Origin: an uncultured Pelagibacteraceae bacterium
Lineage (GTDB): Bacteria > Pseudomonadota > Alphaproteobacteria > Pelagibacterales > Pelagibacteraceae
DNA: 64,000 bases
Reading direction: 5' to 3'
NCBI GenBank assembly: GCA_902589315.1
Contig: CACISK010000003.1
Span: forward strand, 62,001-126,000
The position numbers and the translations under genes were made by a program. Positions within the stretch are counted from its first letter, which is position 1; every line of letters begins with the position of its first letter. Below, piece after piece: positions 20,785 to 30,999 of the stretch. The notes under the pieces are model-generated. The model worked only from the letters and a program-made list of their open reading frames with translations. It did no database searches and was not told where the DNA came from.

Positions 20785-21698
20785 TGGAAATCCAATCCAG
20801 ACCTTTTAGCACTAATTTCAAAAGTTTCATTAATTTTAAAAAAGATGCAAAAATTTATATTTATCCCAACCTTAATGGTTTAGGCTTAGGCTTATTTATT
20901 TTTTTTTGCTTTTTAATCTCAGTTTTTTATGAAAATAATTCAGGACTGTTAATTTCAATAGTAATTTTCTTTGTTTTTTTTATATCAATATTCATTTCAC
21001 ACCAAAATATAAGTAAACTCGATTTTATATGCAAAGACGAGTATTTAGTTGAAGCAGAAACTATAAATTCAATTAGTTTTCAAATCTTAAATTCATCAAA
21101 AGAAAAAAAAATTAATATTGATATAGAATACAATAAAAAAAGGGTTGGTAATTATAATTTTAATGACAGACTTAATTTTTTTAAAATAGACTATAAAAGT
21201 AATCTTAGAGGCAAATCATATTTTAATCCAATAACACTTACATCGATTTATCCCTTCGGAGTGATGAGAACTAAAGTTATTTTTAGTCCAAAGAGTGAAA
21301 TAATAATTTATCCAAAAAAAATTCTTCCGAGCGACGAATTATTAAAAGAATTTAAAATAATTAATATTATTAATGCAGATGAATTTGATGGTATTGATGA
21401 ATTTAAAAATGGAGATAATTTTTCAAAAATTGCATGGAAAAAATCGATAATTGGCGACAAAAGATATGTAAAAACTTTTAGTGATACTGAAAAATTGTCT
21501 AATCTAATTTTAGATTTAGATAAATATCCACATGTTGAATTTGAAAAATTACTAAATTACTCATCTTATATAGTTAATTATTGTTATGAAAAAAAATTGA
21601 ACTTGAAAATAAAACATAAAAAACTCGAGTTATACCTAAACGACAACAATCAATCTTTAAATCGAATATTAAAATATTTAGCCAATGTTAAAAATTAA
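20784..21698 (+). CDS. DUF58 membrane protein
   Basis: The 304-residue protein has two N-terminal membrane segments (about residues 33-75), an immunoglobulin-like middle part, and the DUF58 signature region FDGIDEFKNGDNFSKIAWKKS, which matches the family pattern of an 'E(F/Y)..GD..R.I.W' motif (here Lys/Ser replace Arg). DUF58 proteins lie between moxR and transglutaminase genes in many genomes; their biochemical role is poorly known. It overlaps both neighbours: one base with moxR, 14 bases with the transglutaminase gene. Confidence 0.85.
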   Translation: MEIQSRPFSTNFKSFINFKKDAKIYIYPNLNGLGLGLFIFFCFLISVFYENNSGLLISIVIFFVFFISIFISHQNISKLDFICKDEYLVEAETINSISFQILNSSKEKKINIDIEYNKKRVGNYNFNDRLNFFKIDYKSNLRGKSYFNPITLTSIYPFGVMRTKVIFSPKSEIIIYPKKILPSDELLKEFKIINIINADEFDGIDEFKNGDNFSKIAWKKSIIGDKRYVKTFSDTEKLSNLILDLDKYPHVEFEKLLNYSSYIVNYCYEKKLNLKIKHKKLELYLNDNNQSLNRILKYLANVKN

Positions 21699-23580
21699 GA
21701 ATTATAATTTATCAGTATTTACTTTTCTGCTTTTAATTTTGTGTACTTTTTCTCTATCAGCGGATTTAACATTAAATAATAAATTATTTTGGTTTTTGGT
21801 ATTTATTTTTAATATTCTATTTTTCCAAATTAATATAAAATTGAAAAGTTTAATCTTAGGTATTATTGCTATAGGTGCGATTTATATTCAGCTTATTTTT
21901 AATCAGTATGTATTTTCTGAGGAATTTTTCCTAAACTGTTTAGCAATATTATTGATTATGAAGTTTTCAGAATTAAAAAATAAAGATAACAAACTTTCAT
22001 TCAGCTTGATTTGTTTAATAATATCGGTTGCGAGCCTTATTAAAGGCCAAGATATATTAAGCACTATATTAAGTTTTACTATCGTAATACTGGTCATAAT
22101 AAATATGTATCTAATCCAGCAAAAGGAATTGTTGGATTTTAATATTAAAAATGTATTCAAATATTTAGGATTTGGATTAAGTATTTTTCCTTTTATAATT
22201 ATATTCTATCTAGTTTTCCCACGTGCAGAAATAAATTTTAGACTATTTAATCCAGCATCGAGCTCTCTTGGAATTCCAGATAGCATTAATCTTGGGTCGT
22301 TCAGTGAGTTTTCAAATTCTGATGAGGATGTTTTTACACTTATAAATAACAATTTTAAAAAGGAAGAACTCTATTTTAGAGTAAAAATTTTTGATTACAT
22401 GGAAGACGACAAATCCTGGAGACCGTCATCAGGTTTTTATTTATTTGATAAATACAAATCATCTTTTAAAGTTAAAGATGGCAGAGATCTAAATCAAACT
22501 TATCAGATAATTTTAGAACCTTTTAAAAAGAAATGGATTCCAATTTTAAAAAACTCAAAATTAATCTCTAATAATATTGAAATATCAGAAGATTATTTTA
22601 ATCAAATTTATGTTAGCAGAGATGTAATTGATCGAAAAAAACAAATAAGTTTTAAAAGATATAAAACTAATTACTATTTAGGGGAGGATCTAAAAGACTA
22701 TTATACAAAAACTCCATCCAATATATCAAATAGACTTCAAAAATGGGTTTTAAACAACAATACTTCAACACCGACAGAATTTTTAAACAAGTTATACAAC
22801 AATTTTTCTGATGGATCTTACTATTATAATTTAAGTCCTCAAAATTTTTCTGGAAATGATTATGAAAACTTTTTCTTTAATCTTAAAGAGGGGTATTGTG
22901 AATATTATGCGGGAACATTTGTTCTTCTTGCAAGACTTGCAAATATACCAAGTAGAATTGTAACTGGTTATTATGGAGGTGAATTAAATGATGTGGGAGA
23001 TTTTTATAAATTCAAACAAAAAGATACACATGCATGGGCAGAAGTTTGGCTAGATGATAAAGGCTGGGTAAGAATAGATCCAACCAGTGCAATTCCTGAT
23101 AGCAATGTCAGGAACACACTTAATAATATTTTTTCAAATAAACAATTTGCATCTAATAGTTTGTTTTCATCTAATTTTTTTAAAAAAATGAGTTATTATT
23201 TTAATTACGCTGATTTTGTATGGACTCAGCATTTATTGTCATATGATGATAATGAAAGAAAAAACTTTATTAAAGAATTATTAAATTTTAACTTTTCTAA
23301 AATATATATTTGGATATTTATACCTTTATTTTTATTTTTAATATTTAAATTATTTTTCAATTTAAATAGTAAAAATATTATGAAATTTTATTTATATTTA
23401 ATTTTATTTGGAAAAAGAAAAAAATTTAAGATATTAAAATCTGATACAATTCAACAGATTTACTTAAAGCTACCGGATCTTCAAAGAAATAAATATTATA
23501 AATTTTTTAAAGCATTTGAGATAAATAAGTATTCAAACACAAATTTTAATATAATTAAATCTTTAAAATCAATTTTTTAG
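21685..23580 (+). CDS. TgpA-like transglutaminase membrane protein
   Basis: The 631-residue protein has about six N-terminal membrane segments (residues ~5-180, DUF3488-like), a periplasmic region with a transglutaminase-like core, and a further membrane segment near residue 540. The catalytic triad is visible: Cys in GYCEYYAGTFVLLAR, His in DTHAWAEVW and Asp in VRIDPTSA. It resembles P. aeruginosa TgpA in layout. It completes the MoxR-DUF58-transglutaminase trio and overlaps the convergent autotransporter-like gene by 12 bases at its 3' end. Confidence 0.88.
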   Translation: MLKIKNYNLSVFTFLLLILCTFSLSADLTLNNKLFWFLVFIFNILFFQINIKLKSLILGIIAIGAIYIQLIFNQYVFSEEFFLNCLAILLIMKFSELKNKDNKLSFSLICLIISVASLIKGQDILSTILSFTIVILVIINMYLIQQKELLDFNIKNVFKYLGFGLSIFPFIIIFYLVFPRAEINFRLFNPASSSLGIPDSINLGSFSEFSNSDEDVFTLINNNFKKEELYFRVKIFDYMEDDKSWRPSSGFYLFDKYKSSFKVKDGRDLNQTYQIILEPFKKKWIPILKNSKLISNNIEISEDYFNQIYVSRDVIDRKKQISFKRYKTNYYLGEDLKDYYTKTPSNISNRLQKWVLNNNTSTPTEFLNKLYNNFSDGSYYYNLSPQNFSGNDYENFFFNLKEGYCEYYAGTFVLLARLANIPSRIVTGYYGGELNDVGDFYKFKQKDTHAWAEVWLDDKGWVRIDPTSAIPDSNVRNTLNNIFSNKQFASNSLFSSNFFKKMSYYFNYADFVWTQHLLSYDDNERKNFIKELLNFNFSKIYIWIFIPLFLFLIFKLFFNLNSKNIMKFYLYLILFGKRKKFKILKSDTIQQIYLKLPDLQRNKYYKFFKAFEINKYSNTNFNIIKSLKSIF

Positions 23581-26217
23581 TAAAAGATTTCTCTCTGTTT
23601 TGAGTTTATTGTTTTCTTTAATTAATTGAATAATCATTTCTTTCATTATTCTATTCTCTTCAACTGCTCTACCGGTTATCTCAGCCAATCTTTCATTTTC
23701 TTTAGCTAATTGTAATTGATCAAACAATTTTTCTAATTCTGGATCAATAGGTAGACCTTCTATTTTTTTGCTAATATTATTCTGAATTACTTTAGTTAAT
23801 GAAATACTTACTTGGCTGTCTTTAAGTCCATTTTGTTCATTAAATTCAAGATTAAAGTTTAGGCCAAAATTATTAGTATTTTTGCTGATATTTAAACCAG
23901 CTTTTACTGCTAAATCATCATCCATATAATGGGTCATGTCTTTGCTTTCACCATCTGCAACAATGTCAATTTTTTTACTCAAAGTTTGATTCAAAGCTAG
24001 TCCTGTATATGGTTTAAGCACAAAACCATTTTCAAAAGATTTTGAATATTCAATGTTAAATCCACCTGATAATACTTGATCCACTGCATCATCAACTGAT
24101 AGATCCCCATCTGTAAAAGATGTTAGATAAGTTGGAAGTCTTCTTAGACCATATTTACCATCCACTTCAATATTTAAACTTTGACTATCATCAATTTTTA
24201 TTTCTTTAGATGCTTTGTAATTTACAGCAGCAAACTGACCTAGATTTTCTTTTAAAATTGTTTGTTGTGTTTCAGTTTCAAGATCTAAATATTTATTTTG
24301 AGTTAACCCAAAAATTGAAACTACAGAAAATTTAAATTTCTCGTAATCGATTTCTTTTTTTAGACCAATAGCTAAATTTTCACTATCTAAAGCTTCGCCA
24401 TTATTAAATTTTGCCTGCTGTGATGAATAATTAAGGAAAGGTGTAAAGTTATCATTTTCGATTTTAAAGTCTCCAGTTACACCACTTGTTTCACTTTTAT
24501 AAATATTATCTCTTTTCTTTACTGAGTAATATCCACTAGATTTTTTTTCTTCTGAAACCGAATTAAAAATATCATTTAAATTAGATAAAAATATTTCAGA
24601 TCGATATTTTTTGTTATGACTATCAATATCTAAATCTTCACCATAAACATATAAAAAACCATTAGTTTCTGAATTATCTGCGTCTGGATCACTGTTACTA
24701 TCTAATATTTCATAGGTATCATTTCCACAAAGATTATTTGTGATTACCATATTTGTCTTATTATGAATTTCTATTTTTTGATCTTTTGAAATACTGCAAT
24801 CTAATGTCATGGTAGTAGTGGTACTATTTAATTCAATTTCACCATTATAAGTACCTTCACCTTTTGTAACTATTTCTAATCCTGTGTTATTTGAATTTGC
24901 CATAACAATAGAATTGTCACCTCCTGAAATAGTTCCTGAATTATTAATTGTTAAGTCATCAAAGTTTTTATTGGCGTGATAATCTCCAATTTTAATTCCG
25001 TCTGCATCACCATTAATTGCGCTAATTGTTCCAAAATTATTTAGAACTACATTTTCACCAGCTTCGACTGATGTTGAATCGTTACCAAATCCAATTCCAA
25101 AGTGACCTGTATTATTCTCACCTGTTGATGTTATCGTTCCATGATTATTTATGGTAAGGTTCTTTGTTCTACCAGCTCCAATAGCAGCTGTTGATGATTT
25201 TATTGTTCCAGTATTGTCGATAGTTGTTCCACCAGTGTTTCTAGCTATTTGTATTGCCGCTCCAAACGCCGACTCTATAGTTCCACTATTAGTAATGGTG
25301 TGAGCGTCGTCACTATCTCCTTGTCTATCAATAAGAATCGTGCCTGTATTAGTACCTGTATTTGTTGAGCTGATTGTTCCTGAATTTGTAAATGTAACTC
25401 CAGAACACTCTCTACAATAAAAAGTATTCCTATCTGAAGTTATTGTTCCACGATTATCTATTGTAATATTTGATCCATTTTCAGCTAGTATACCATATCT
25501 ACCTGCACTCTCGATTGTTCCTCCCTCATAATTTATGATTTCACTATCTGTAAGATATTTTGCGATAATTGGGTTATTACCTGATGTAGATTTAATTGTT
25601 CCTCCGTCATAGTTATAAATTTTAACACCTCGACTTCGTGGGTTTCCTCCTCCTCCAGTGCCTAACAAAATTGTTCCTTGTGTTGCACTAATCATACCGT
25701 GATTATGCAATATTAGCCCAACTGCAGTAGAGCCCGAGGATGATAAACTAGATTGACAATTATCGTTATTTCCAGCCTTATCACACCAACCAACATTTCG
25801 ACCCTCAATCGCATTTCCTGCTTCAGCGCTAATTGTGGCACCCGTATTATTTGTGATTGTTATATTTTCTGCGTAATCTATATAAATTCCTTCATTATTG
25901 TCTGAGTTGATAGTTCCATTATTAGTTATTGTTGTATTTAAAGATGATTGAGCATGAATTGCTTTTTGTTTATTGGTTCCATCTTCAGTTTCAATTGTTC
26001 CATCATTTGTAATCTGAACTCCAGTTTCATCCTCTAGATCAACAGCCTTATGGTCATTGTAGGTAATAGAACCAGCAGAAGTAACATTTAAAATATCATC
26101 ATCTGCACAAGCCAGTTGGTTCGTTGATGCACTAGCTATTGTTGTTAAACAAGGACCAGCATAACTTATGGAACTAAATAAAAAGAATAAGACTATACTA
26201 AGTAAAATCTTTTTCAT
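23569..26217 (-). CDS. Autotransporter-like beta-helix surface protein with C-terminal coiled coil
   Basis: The 882-residue product has a signal peptide (~residues 1-20, ending SYAG). Residues ~45-500 are many degenerate repeats of the type ITNNGTI / INNSGTISS, typical of passenger beta-helices. Residues ~590-815 have alternating strands resembling an autotransporter barrel. Unusually, the barrel-like part does not end the protein: ~60 residues rich in Glu, Lys and Leu follow (LEKLFDQLQLAKENERLAE, KEMIIQLIKENNKLKTERN), predicted to form a coiled coil. Adhesion or another surface role is likely but unproven. It lies just downstream of pilY1 and may be part of the pil transcript. Confidence 0.8.
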   Translation of the reverse strand: MKKILLSIVLFFLFSSISYAGPCLTTIASASTNQLACADDDILNVTSAGSITYNDHKAVDLEDETGVQITNDGTIETEDGTNKQKAIHAQSSLNTTITNNGTINSDNNEGIYIDYAENITITNNTGATISAEAGNAIEGRNVGWCDKAGNNDNCQSSLSSSGSTAVGLILHNHGMISATQGTILLGTGGGGNPRSRGVKIYNYDGGTIKSTSGNNPIIAKYLTDSEIINYEGGTIESAGRYGILAENGSNITIDNRGTITSDRNTFYCRECSGVTFTNSGTISSTNTGTNTGTILIDRQGDSDDAHTITNSGTIESAFGAAIQIARNTGGTTIDNTGTIKSSTAAIGAGRTKNLTINNHGTITSTGENNTGHFGIGFGNDSTSVEAGENVVLNNFGTISAINGDADGIKIGDYHANKNFDDLTINNSGTISGGDNSIVMANSNNTGLEIVTKGEGTYNGEIELNSTTTTMTLDCSISKDQKIEIHNKTNMVITNNLCGNDTYEILDSNSDPDADNSETNGFLYVYGEDLDIDSHNKKYRSEIFLSNLNDIFNSVSEEKKSSGYYSVKKRDNIYKSETSGVTGDFKIENDNFTPFLNYSSQQAKFNNGEALDSENLAIGLKKEIDYEKFKFSVVSIFGLTQNKYLDLETETQQTILKENLGQFAAVNYKASKEIKIDDSQSLNIEVDGKYGLRRLPTYLTSFTDGDLSVDDAVDQVLSGGFNIEYSKSFENGFVLKPYTGLALNQTLSKKIDIVADGESKDMTHYMDDDLAVKAGLNISKNTNNFGLNFNLEFNEQNGLKDSQVSISLTKVIQNNISKKIEGLPIDPELEKLFDQLQLAKENERLAEITGRAVEENRIMKEMIIQLIKENNKLKTERNLLLKN

Positions 26218-26232
26218 AATTAAATATTTGGA

Positions 26233-29200
26233 TTAATAATTATTTTGTCTCCAAGAACTTCTATATCCAGAAACTTGTCCCGAACCTGCTTTAATATTTA
26301 TTAGATCTTTCTTCTTGCCATCTTCACATTCTTTTCTTTTCTTAGCATCTTTAATTTTGGTACAGTCAACTTTACCCGCAATATTTGCAAACAATGTATC
26401 TCCAAAAGTTACAATTTTTGATAGCACACCTTGTCCAACCCATGCACATTTATTACTTTTGCCCATTTCTTGATTTAGTTGTGATGAATTGTTTGTTCCA
26501 CACTCGTCATCAACCCCACAAATGTATGCATCACCTAAACTACACTTATTTACTGATTTAGTAGGTTCGTATACTGGAAAGTAAACTTGGCCTTGGAACA
26601 CTGTTGGTTCAGCAGTAACTTTTGCATAATCTTTCAAATTTATATACCAACCTTTGTCAGCATTCTCAGGACATTTAGCACCTGTTGTGTCATCTGTTGT
26701 ATTTTTACATTCGGTTATGGTGTCCGCCTTAGCTGGAGTTGCAATTTTTTTATAGTAAGGATAATCAACGTCTTTAATTCCAATCATTAAGTTTTGAACA
26801 CCCGAGGTAGTATCATTTATTCTCTCGTAATCTCCCGTACCTGAGAATAACCACATAGAATTTGTTGTTTGACCAATAGTAGCATCCATTGCGTGATACA
26901 TATATCTTCCGTTTGCTTTTGATGAACCTGCATTAAATAAAGTAGTTGTATCAAAAATTTTAATAGTATTTCCACTATTGTCATCGCTCATGTTTGTTAA
27001 ATTTACTTTTGTAATTTTACCCTCTAAGTCACTGACATAAACTAAACCACCTGAATAATTTAATCCAACTGATGTATCAGGTGTTACTAATACTACTGAA
27101 GATGGAACTGAATTAACTATGTCACTAGCAGCTGTGTCTTCAATTTGTATTCTCTTATATAAACTTCCAGGGTTTGAATAATCTTCTAAATTTATAAGTG
27201 TTAAGTTTGAACCAACGCCCTCAAATTGAGTTCCAAATCCTCCTCCCATTACCGCAACATAAATGTCATCGAGTATATTTGAATCCCCAGCACCAGTATT
27301 TGGTATTCTAAATATTCTTGGATCAGACCAGGTTTCACCTAGTTGACTGTAATCATACTCAGGATGAGTTTGAACTCCTGTTGCTTTAGCACCAGCTTTA
27401 ATAAATACCCCTAAACTTGAAGTTTCATCAGGAACATCTGGATCTGCAGCATATGTCATTTCGGTTCCAAATGTAATTACTGTATCGTTACTTGAATTTG
27501 TTGATACAGAAAAATTAGTGTAATCGTTTCCATTGTAAATAACTGATAGGTCCTTTTTTGTGATACCTTGAACAGGGAATGTCCAATTTTTGCTTTTATA
27601 GCAATTTGTAGTTAAAGACGAATTACAAGCTAATTTTGTTCCTCCACCATTATAATTATCTGTCACATCTTGAGCTTCTTGAAATGATGCAAGCGAATAA
27701 GAATTAGAAATATAATCATAGTTATAAATAACCTGATTATGATCCACTCTGTAAACTCTATTATTTATTTTATCATTGAAAATTGACCACAAGTGTAAAG
27801 GTTTGTTTGGATTTGTAACATCTAACACACTCATTCCAGCTCCACCTCTACCATATGGAGCAAAAAGTATAGTATGCCATTTCTTCGATGTATCTAATGG
27901 ACTTTTAAAGTACATGTCATGTGCAACTATAGATCCGTCAACTCCAAATATTGCATTGGATCCACCACCTTTTGGTAAATTAAGATTATTATTCATCGTC
28001 AAAGGTAAATACGGAGCAACTAATGGTGGTACAAATCCCCAAATCTCTTTTCCTGATCCTGCATCAAAAGCATGAAGAACTCCGCTATTTGAACCAGCGT
28101 AAATTACGGGCTCCCTAGCACTTAAAGAATTTTTCCATGCGTCATATCCATTTACTTTTCTAAAATATGCTTCCTGATTTATGTTTGTAAATTCTGTATC
28201 AGCTGATGGCGCCCCAACAACAAGTAGTTGTGAGTGATATATATCTCCTAGATAAATATTTTTTCCACTTTTGGTTCTTTTCTCAGTAAGATTACAATCT
28301 CCATCATAATCAAAATAATCGGTTCCTCTAACAAAATTAATTAATCCTTTTAAGTCATCGTCTGTTCCATCCAGAACTCCTGCTGAGTTTGCACATCTTC
28401 TTAACAAACTCGATCCACTCGCTGTATCGGTTTTTCTGTGATAGTCTATTATGTCATTTTCGTACAATGCCATAACATTTCCAATCTCAGTTGCATAGGT
28501 ATCTCTAAAGTTATTATAGTCAGCTTTATAATCTGTACCTGGAATTACACTCCATATTTTTCTTGATCCTGGAGCTGGAACTCTCTCAGCAGCTGACCAA
28601 TTGCCAGCATCTTTTTCATCAATGCTTCCATCTGGATTTACTTTTGTCCTTGTTAGAGTTCCAATCCATTCTTTATTTTGTTGGTAATCAAATTGAGCTT
28701 GATACAAAGAACCACCATCTTGAATAGTTGCAGTAATAGCAGGTGCCGTAAATGAAAGTTTTTCTGCAATTATTTCACCAATTTTTTGTTTAAGTTGAGC
28801 TGTTAAAGAGGCACCAGTTGTAGCAATAATTGCTTTTTCAGTTCCACCTGCTTTTGCAACATCTTCAAATTTTTTATATCCACTTGCACGTATTCCAGTA
28901 CCAAAAGCTATTGCGAAAGTTTTAATTTTATTATTATTGTAAATATCTTTAACAATTTTAAGACCTCGATTATGTGTATAACCAAACCATTCTCCATCAC
29001 CGATTAGGATTACATAAGAATTTTGACATGGAGAATTTTTATCTATTGGTGAAAAAGTACTGTTCTTATAATACCTCGAGGCAATTCTCATCGCAGAGTC
29101 CAAGTGAGTTCCTCCACCTGGATTGACTGTCCTTATCATTTTTGCGATTTGAGCAGCTCCTCCTTTATATATTGGAACTTTCAGACAATTATAATAGGTA

Positions 29201-30408
29201 CACGGTCTAGCAAAACCTTGACCTGTTTTATGGTTCCCATGCCATCTTGTAAATCCAGATGCACCCGCTGACCAGTAAGCAAAACCAAAATCTACACCTG
29301 AAGTTAATGATGAGTCTTTAACTATAGCTTCTATAGCTTCATAAGCTGCTTGCATCCTTGTTTTCGGAGCACCACCAATGGATTTAATCCAGCCACCATT
29401 ATTATCTAGCACATGAACTTGTCCGTTGTTTAGATTTGCGCCTAAAAGCCTGCTATTATTTTCATCCCAACCCAAACCCCAAGGGTAATAAAAATATAAA
29501 TTACTTGAATTTGACGCTGACTTACTTCTTCTTCCTTTTGTCCAGTTCGTAGTTGCACCGTTACCTGAGGCATTTACAGTGATCTTTTTTAATCTGCTTT
29601 GGTTCCATGATAGAGTAAATAAAACATTTGAATTATTTGGATCTCTCTCCAATCCGAGATAATTACCTTCAAAGAAAGAGAAACTTCCGCTAACACTATT
29701 TTGTGGACAAGCTGAGCCACCAGTATTTAACTTAGATCTATAAATTCTACTATTTCGGTAGTAATAAATATAGTCTCCCGTTATTTTGGTTCCATAACTA
29801 AGTCTTAAATTAAATTGCACACTACAATTATAAGTTTGGTTAGTATTTAGGTTTATTGTTTTAAAACCATTACTATGACCAACGTAGAGCATCCCATTGC
29901 TTGGATTGATTGTCATATTATAGGGACGGCCACCTATATTATATTTTACCATACATCTGCCATCGCTAGTTCTTATGCCTACAACTGCACTCTCGAAATA
30001 TGCTGTTGTATAATAAATACTGTTATAAGTTTCTCCACTGTATGAATATGATGTTCTGCAGTTGCTGTTACCTTCATATCTAGCATTTCCTTTTCCAGAA
30101 ACACCTCTATATCCAAAACCAGTATCCATCGAGGCTGTATCGTATAGAAATTTTTTTACTCCATCCCTGTTGTATTGAGAAACAAGTATGTTACCACTGC
30201 TATCTGCATCTGCATCGTAAGGATATCTCATACTTGCTAATCCTCCACTCATACGCCAACCCATACTTCCAGATTTATCAAGTAAGATTAAAACGTTTGC
30301 TGGCACATCTCCAATTCCAGTACCGGGCGGTAAAGCCTTAGCAAATAAATTTTCTGTATATAAAAATACAAATAAAAAACTAAATATTAATTTTTTTAAT
30401 TTCATCAT
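26233..30408 (-). CDS. pilY1: PilY1-type pilus tip adhesin with VWA domain
   Basis: PilY1 proteins cap type IV pili and act in adhesion and pilus extension. The 1391-residue protein has a signal peptide (~1-23) and a VWA domain with complete MIDAS motif (DKSGSM, GGGTHLDSAM, IGDGEWFG). It is unusual that ~295 residues with beta-propeller-like repeats (ILVSQYNRDGVKKF, LYVGHSNGFKTI, VHVLDNNGGWIKSIGG) separate the DxSGS strand from helix 1 (TRMQAAYEAIEA, ~residue 349). The PilY1 C-terminal propeller (~580-1300) includes PVIYAGSNSGVLHAFDAGSGKEIWGF. The usual Asp-rich calcium loop before the 'GDLxGNxW' strand reads as VSDLEGKITKV and lacks the Asp ladder. It overlaps the upstream gene by one base. 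Confidence 0.92.
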   Translation of the reverse strand: MMKLKKLIFSFLFVFLYTENLFAKALPPGTGIGDVPANVLILLDKSGSMGWRMSGGLASMRYPYDADADSSGNILVSQYNRDGVKKFLYDTASMDTGFGYRGVSGKGNARYEGNSNCRTSYSYSGETYNSIYYTTAYFESAVVGIRTSDGRCMVKYNIGGRPYNMTINPSNGMLYVGHSNGFKTINLNTNQTYNCSVQFNLRLSYGTKITGDYIYYYRNSRIYRSKLNTGGSACPQNSVSGSFSFFEGNYLGLERDPNNSNVLFTLSWNQSRLKKITVNASGNGATTNWTKGRRSKSASNSSNLYFYYPWGLGWDENNSRLLGANLNNGQVHVLDNNGGWIKSIGGAPKTRMQAAYEAIEAIVKDSSLTSGVDFGFAYWSAGASGFTRWHGNHKTGQGFARPCTYYNCLKVPIYKGGAAQIAKMIRTVNPGGGTHLDSAMRIASRYYKNSTFSPIDKNSPCQNSYVILIGDGEWFGYTHNRGLKIVKDIYNNNKIKTFAIAFGTGIRASGYKKFEDVAKAGGTEKAIIATTGASLTAQLKQKIGEIIAEKLSFTAPAITATIQDGGSLYQAQFDYQQNKEWIGTLTRTKVNPDGSIDEKDAGNWSAAERVPAPGSRKIWSVIPGTDYKADYNNFRDTYATEIGNVMALYENDIIDYHRKTDTASGSSLLRRCANSAGVLDGTDDDLKGLINFVRGTDYFDYDGDCNLTEKRTKSGKNIYLGDIYHSQLLVVGAPSADTEFTNINQEAYFRKVNGYDAWKNSLSAREPVIYAGSNSGVLHAFDAGSGKEIWGFVPPLVAPYLPLTMNNNLNLPKGGGSNAIFGVDGSIVAHDMYFKSPLDTSKKWHTILFAPYGRGGAGMSVLDVTNPNKPLHLWSIFNDKINNRVYRVDHNQVIYNYDYISNSYSLASFQEAQDVTDNYNGGGTKLACNSSLTTNCYKSKNWTFPVQGITKKDLSVIYNGNDYTNFSVSTNSSNDTVITFGTEMTYAADPDVPDETSSLGVFIKAGAKATGVQTHPEYDYSQLGETWSDPRIFRIPNTGAGDSNILDDIYVAVMGGGFGTQFEGVGSNLTLINLEDYSNPGSLYKRIQIEDTAASDIVNSVPSSVVLVTPDTSVGLNYSGGLVYVSDLEGKITKVNLTNMSDDNSGNTIKIFDTTTLFNAGSSKANGRYMYHAMDATIGQTTNSMWLFSGTGDYERINDTTSGVQNLMIGIKDVDYPYYKKIATPAKADTITECKNTTDDTTGAKCPENADKGWYINLKDYAKVTAEPTVFQGQVYFPVYEPTKSVNKCSLGDAYICGVDDECGTNNSSQLNQEMGKSNKCAWVGQGVLSKIVTFGDTLFANIAGKVDCTKIKDAKKRKECEDGKKKDLINIKAGSGQVSGYRSSWRQNNY

Positions 30409-30941
30409 TAATTTTTTGTCATCTCCATTTCTTTTTCTGCATAAAACTTCGATAACTTTTCATCTAATTCAGGAGTTGATAAATAAATTTGTTCATCTTT
30501 AATTCCATCATCACCTGTTATTCTTTGGTAAACCACAAACAAATTTGTTTTCTCAATTACTTCAACACCTTCATATGAGTTTGGATTTTTTCCAGTGTCG
30601 AATTTTTTATAATTATTTTTTACATAATTCATCAATAATAGTTTCTCTGAAACTAAATTTCTATCATCGTTGAGAGCAACAAAATTAATTGCAACCAACT
30701 CATTATTTAAAAATCTATACTCGATACCGACATCTTTTAATTTTTGATTTGGACAAATATCATCTGCCAATACAGGAAAAACTTCTAATTCTGGATATTC
30801 TAATGGAAATGTTCTTCCTATCATTTCACGTTTTTCAAAAACTTCTTTTTTTTCACCAAATTCAGCTTTTAAATCACACGCAGAATATGAGCTGACTATG
30901 GATAAGATTACAATGATAAAAGATTTTATTAATATTTTCAT
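30408..30941 (-). CDS. Small secreted protein between pilX and pilY1, unknown function
   Basis: The 177-residue product has a clear signal peptide (residues ~1-20, cleavage near SYSA) and a mature part with two Cys (DLKAEFGEK region preceded by Cys 22, and a later DDICPNQ) that could form a disulphide. I do not recognise a family. It sits inside the minor pilin operon, 58 bases after pilX, and overlaps pilY1 by one base. This suggests a periplasmic accessory role in pilus tip assembly, perhaps as a partner of PilY1; that is inference from position. Confidence 0.75.
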   Translation of the reverse strand: MKILIKSFIIVILSIVSSYSACDLKAEFGEKKEVFEKREMIGRTFPLEYPELEVFPVLADDICPNQKLKDVGIEYRFLNNELVAINFVALNDDRNLVSEKLLLMNYVKNNYKKFDTGKNPNSYEGVEVIEKTNLFVVYQRITGDDGIKDEQIYLSTPELDEKLSKFYAEKEMEMTKN

Positions 30942-30999
30942 AAAATAATTTTAACTATTACATTAAAATATTTTTTATTTATAAACAAATTTGCCATAT

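Noticed and set aside
23569..26217. CRISPR or DNA tandem repeat array
   Set aside because: The repeated look comes from degenerate protein beta-helix repeats (NNGTI-type); spacing and sequence vary and there are no constant repeats or spacers.
27776..28075. Plus-strand frame opposite pilY1
   Set aside because: Antisense to the conserved PilY1 propeller; low-complexity Pro-rich product without homologous features.
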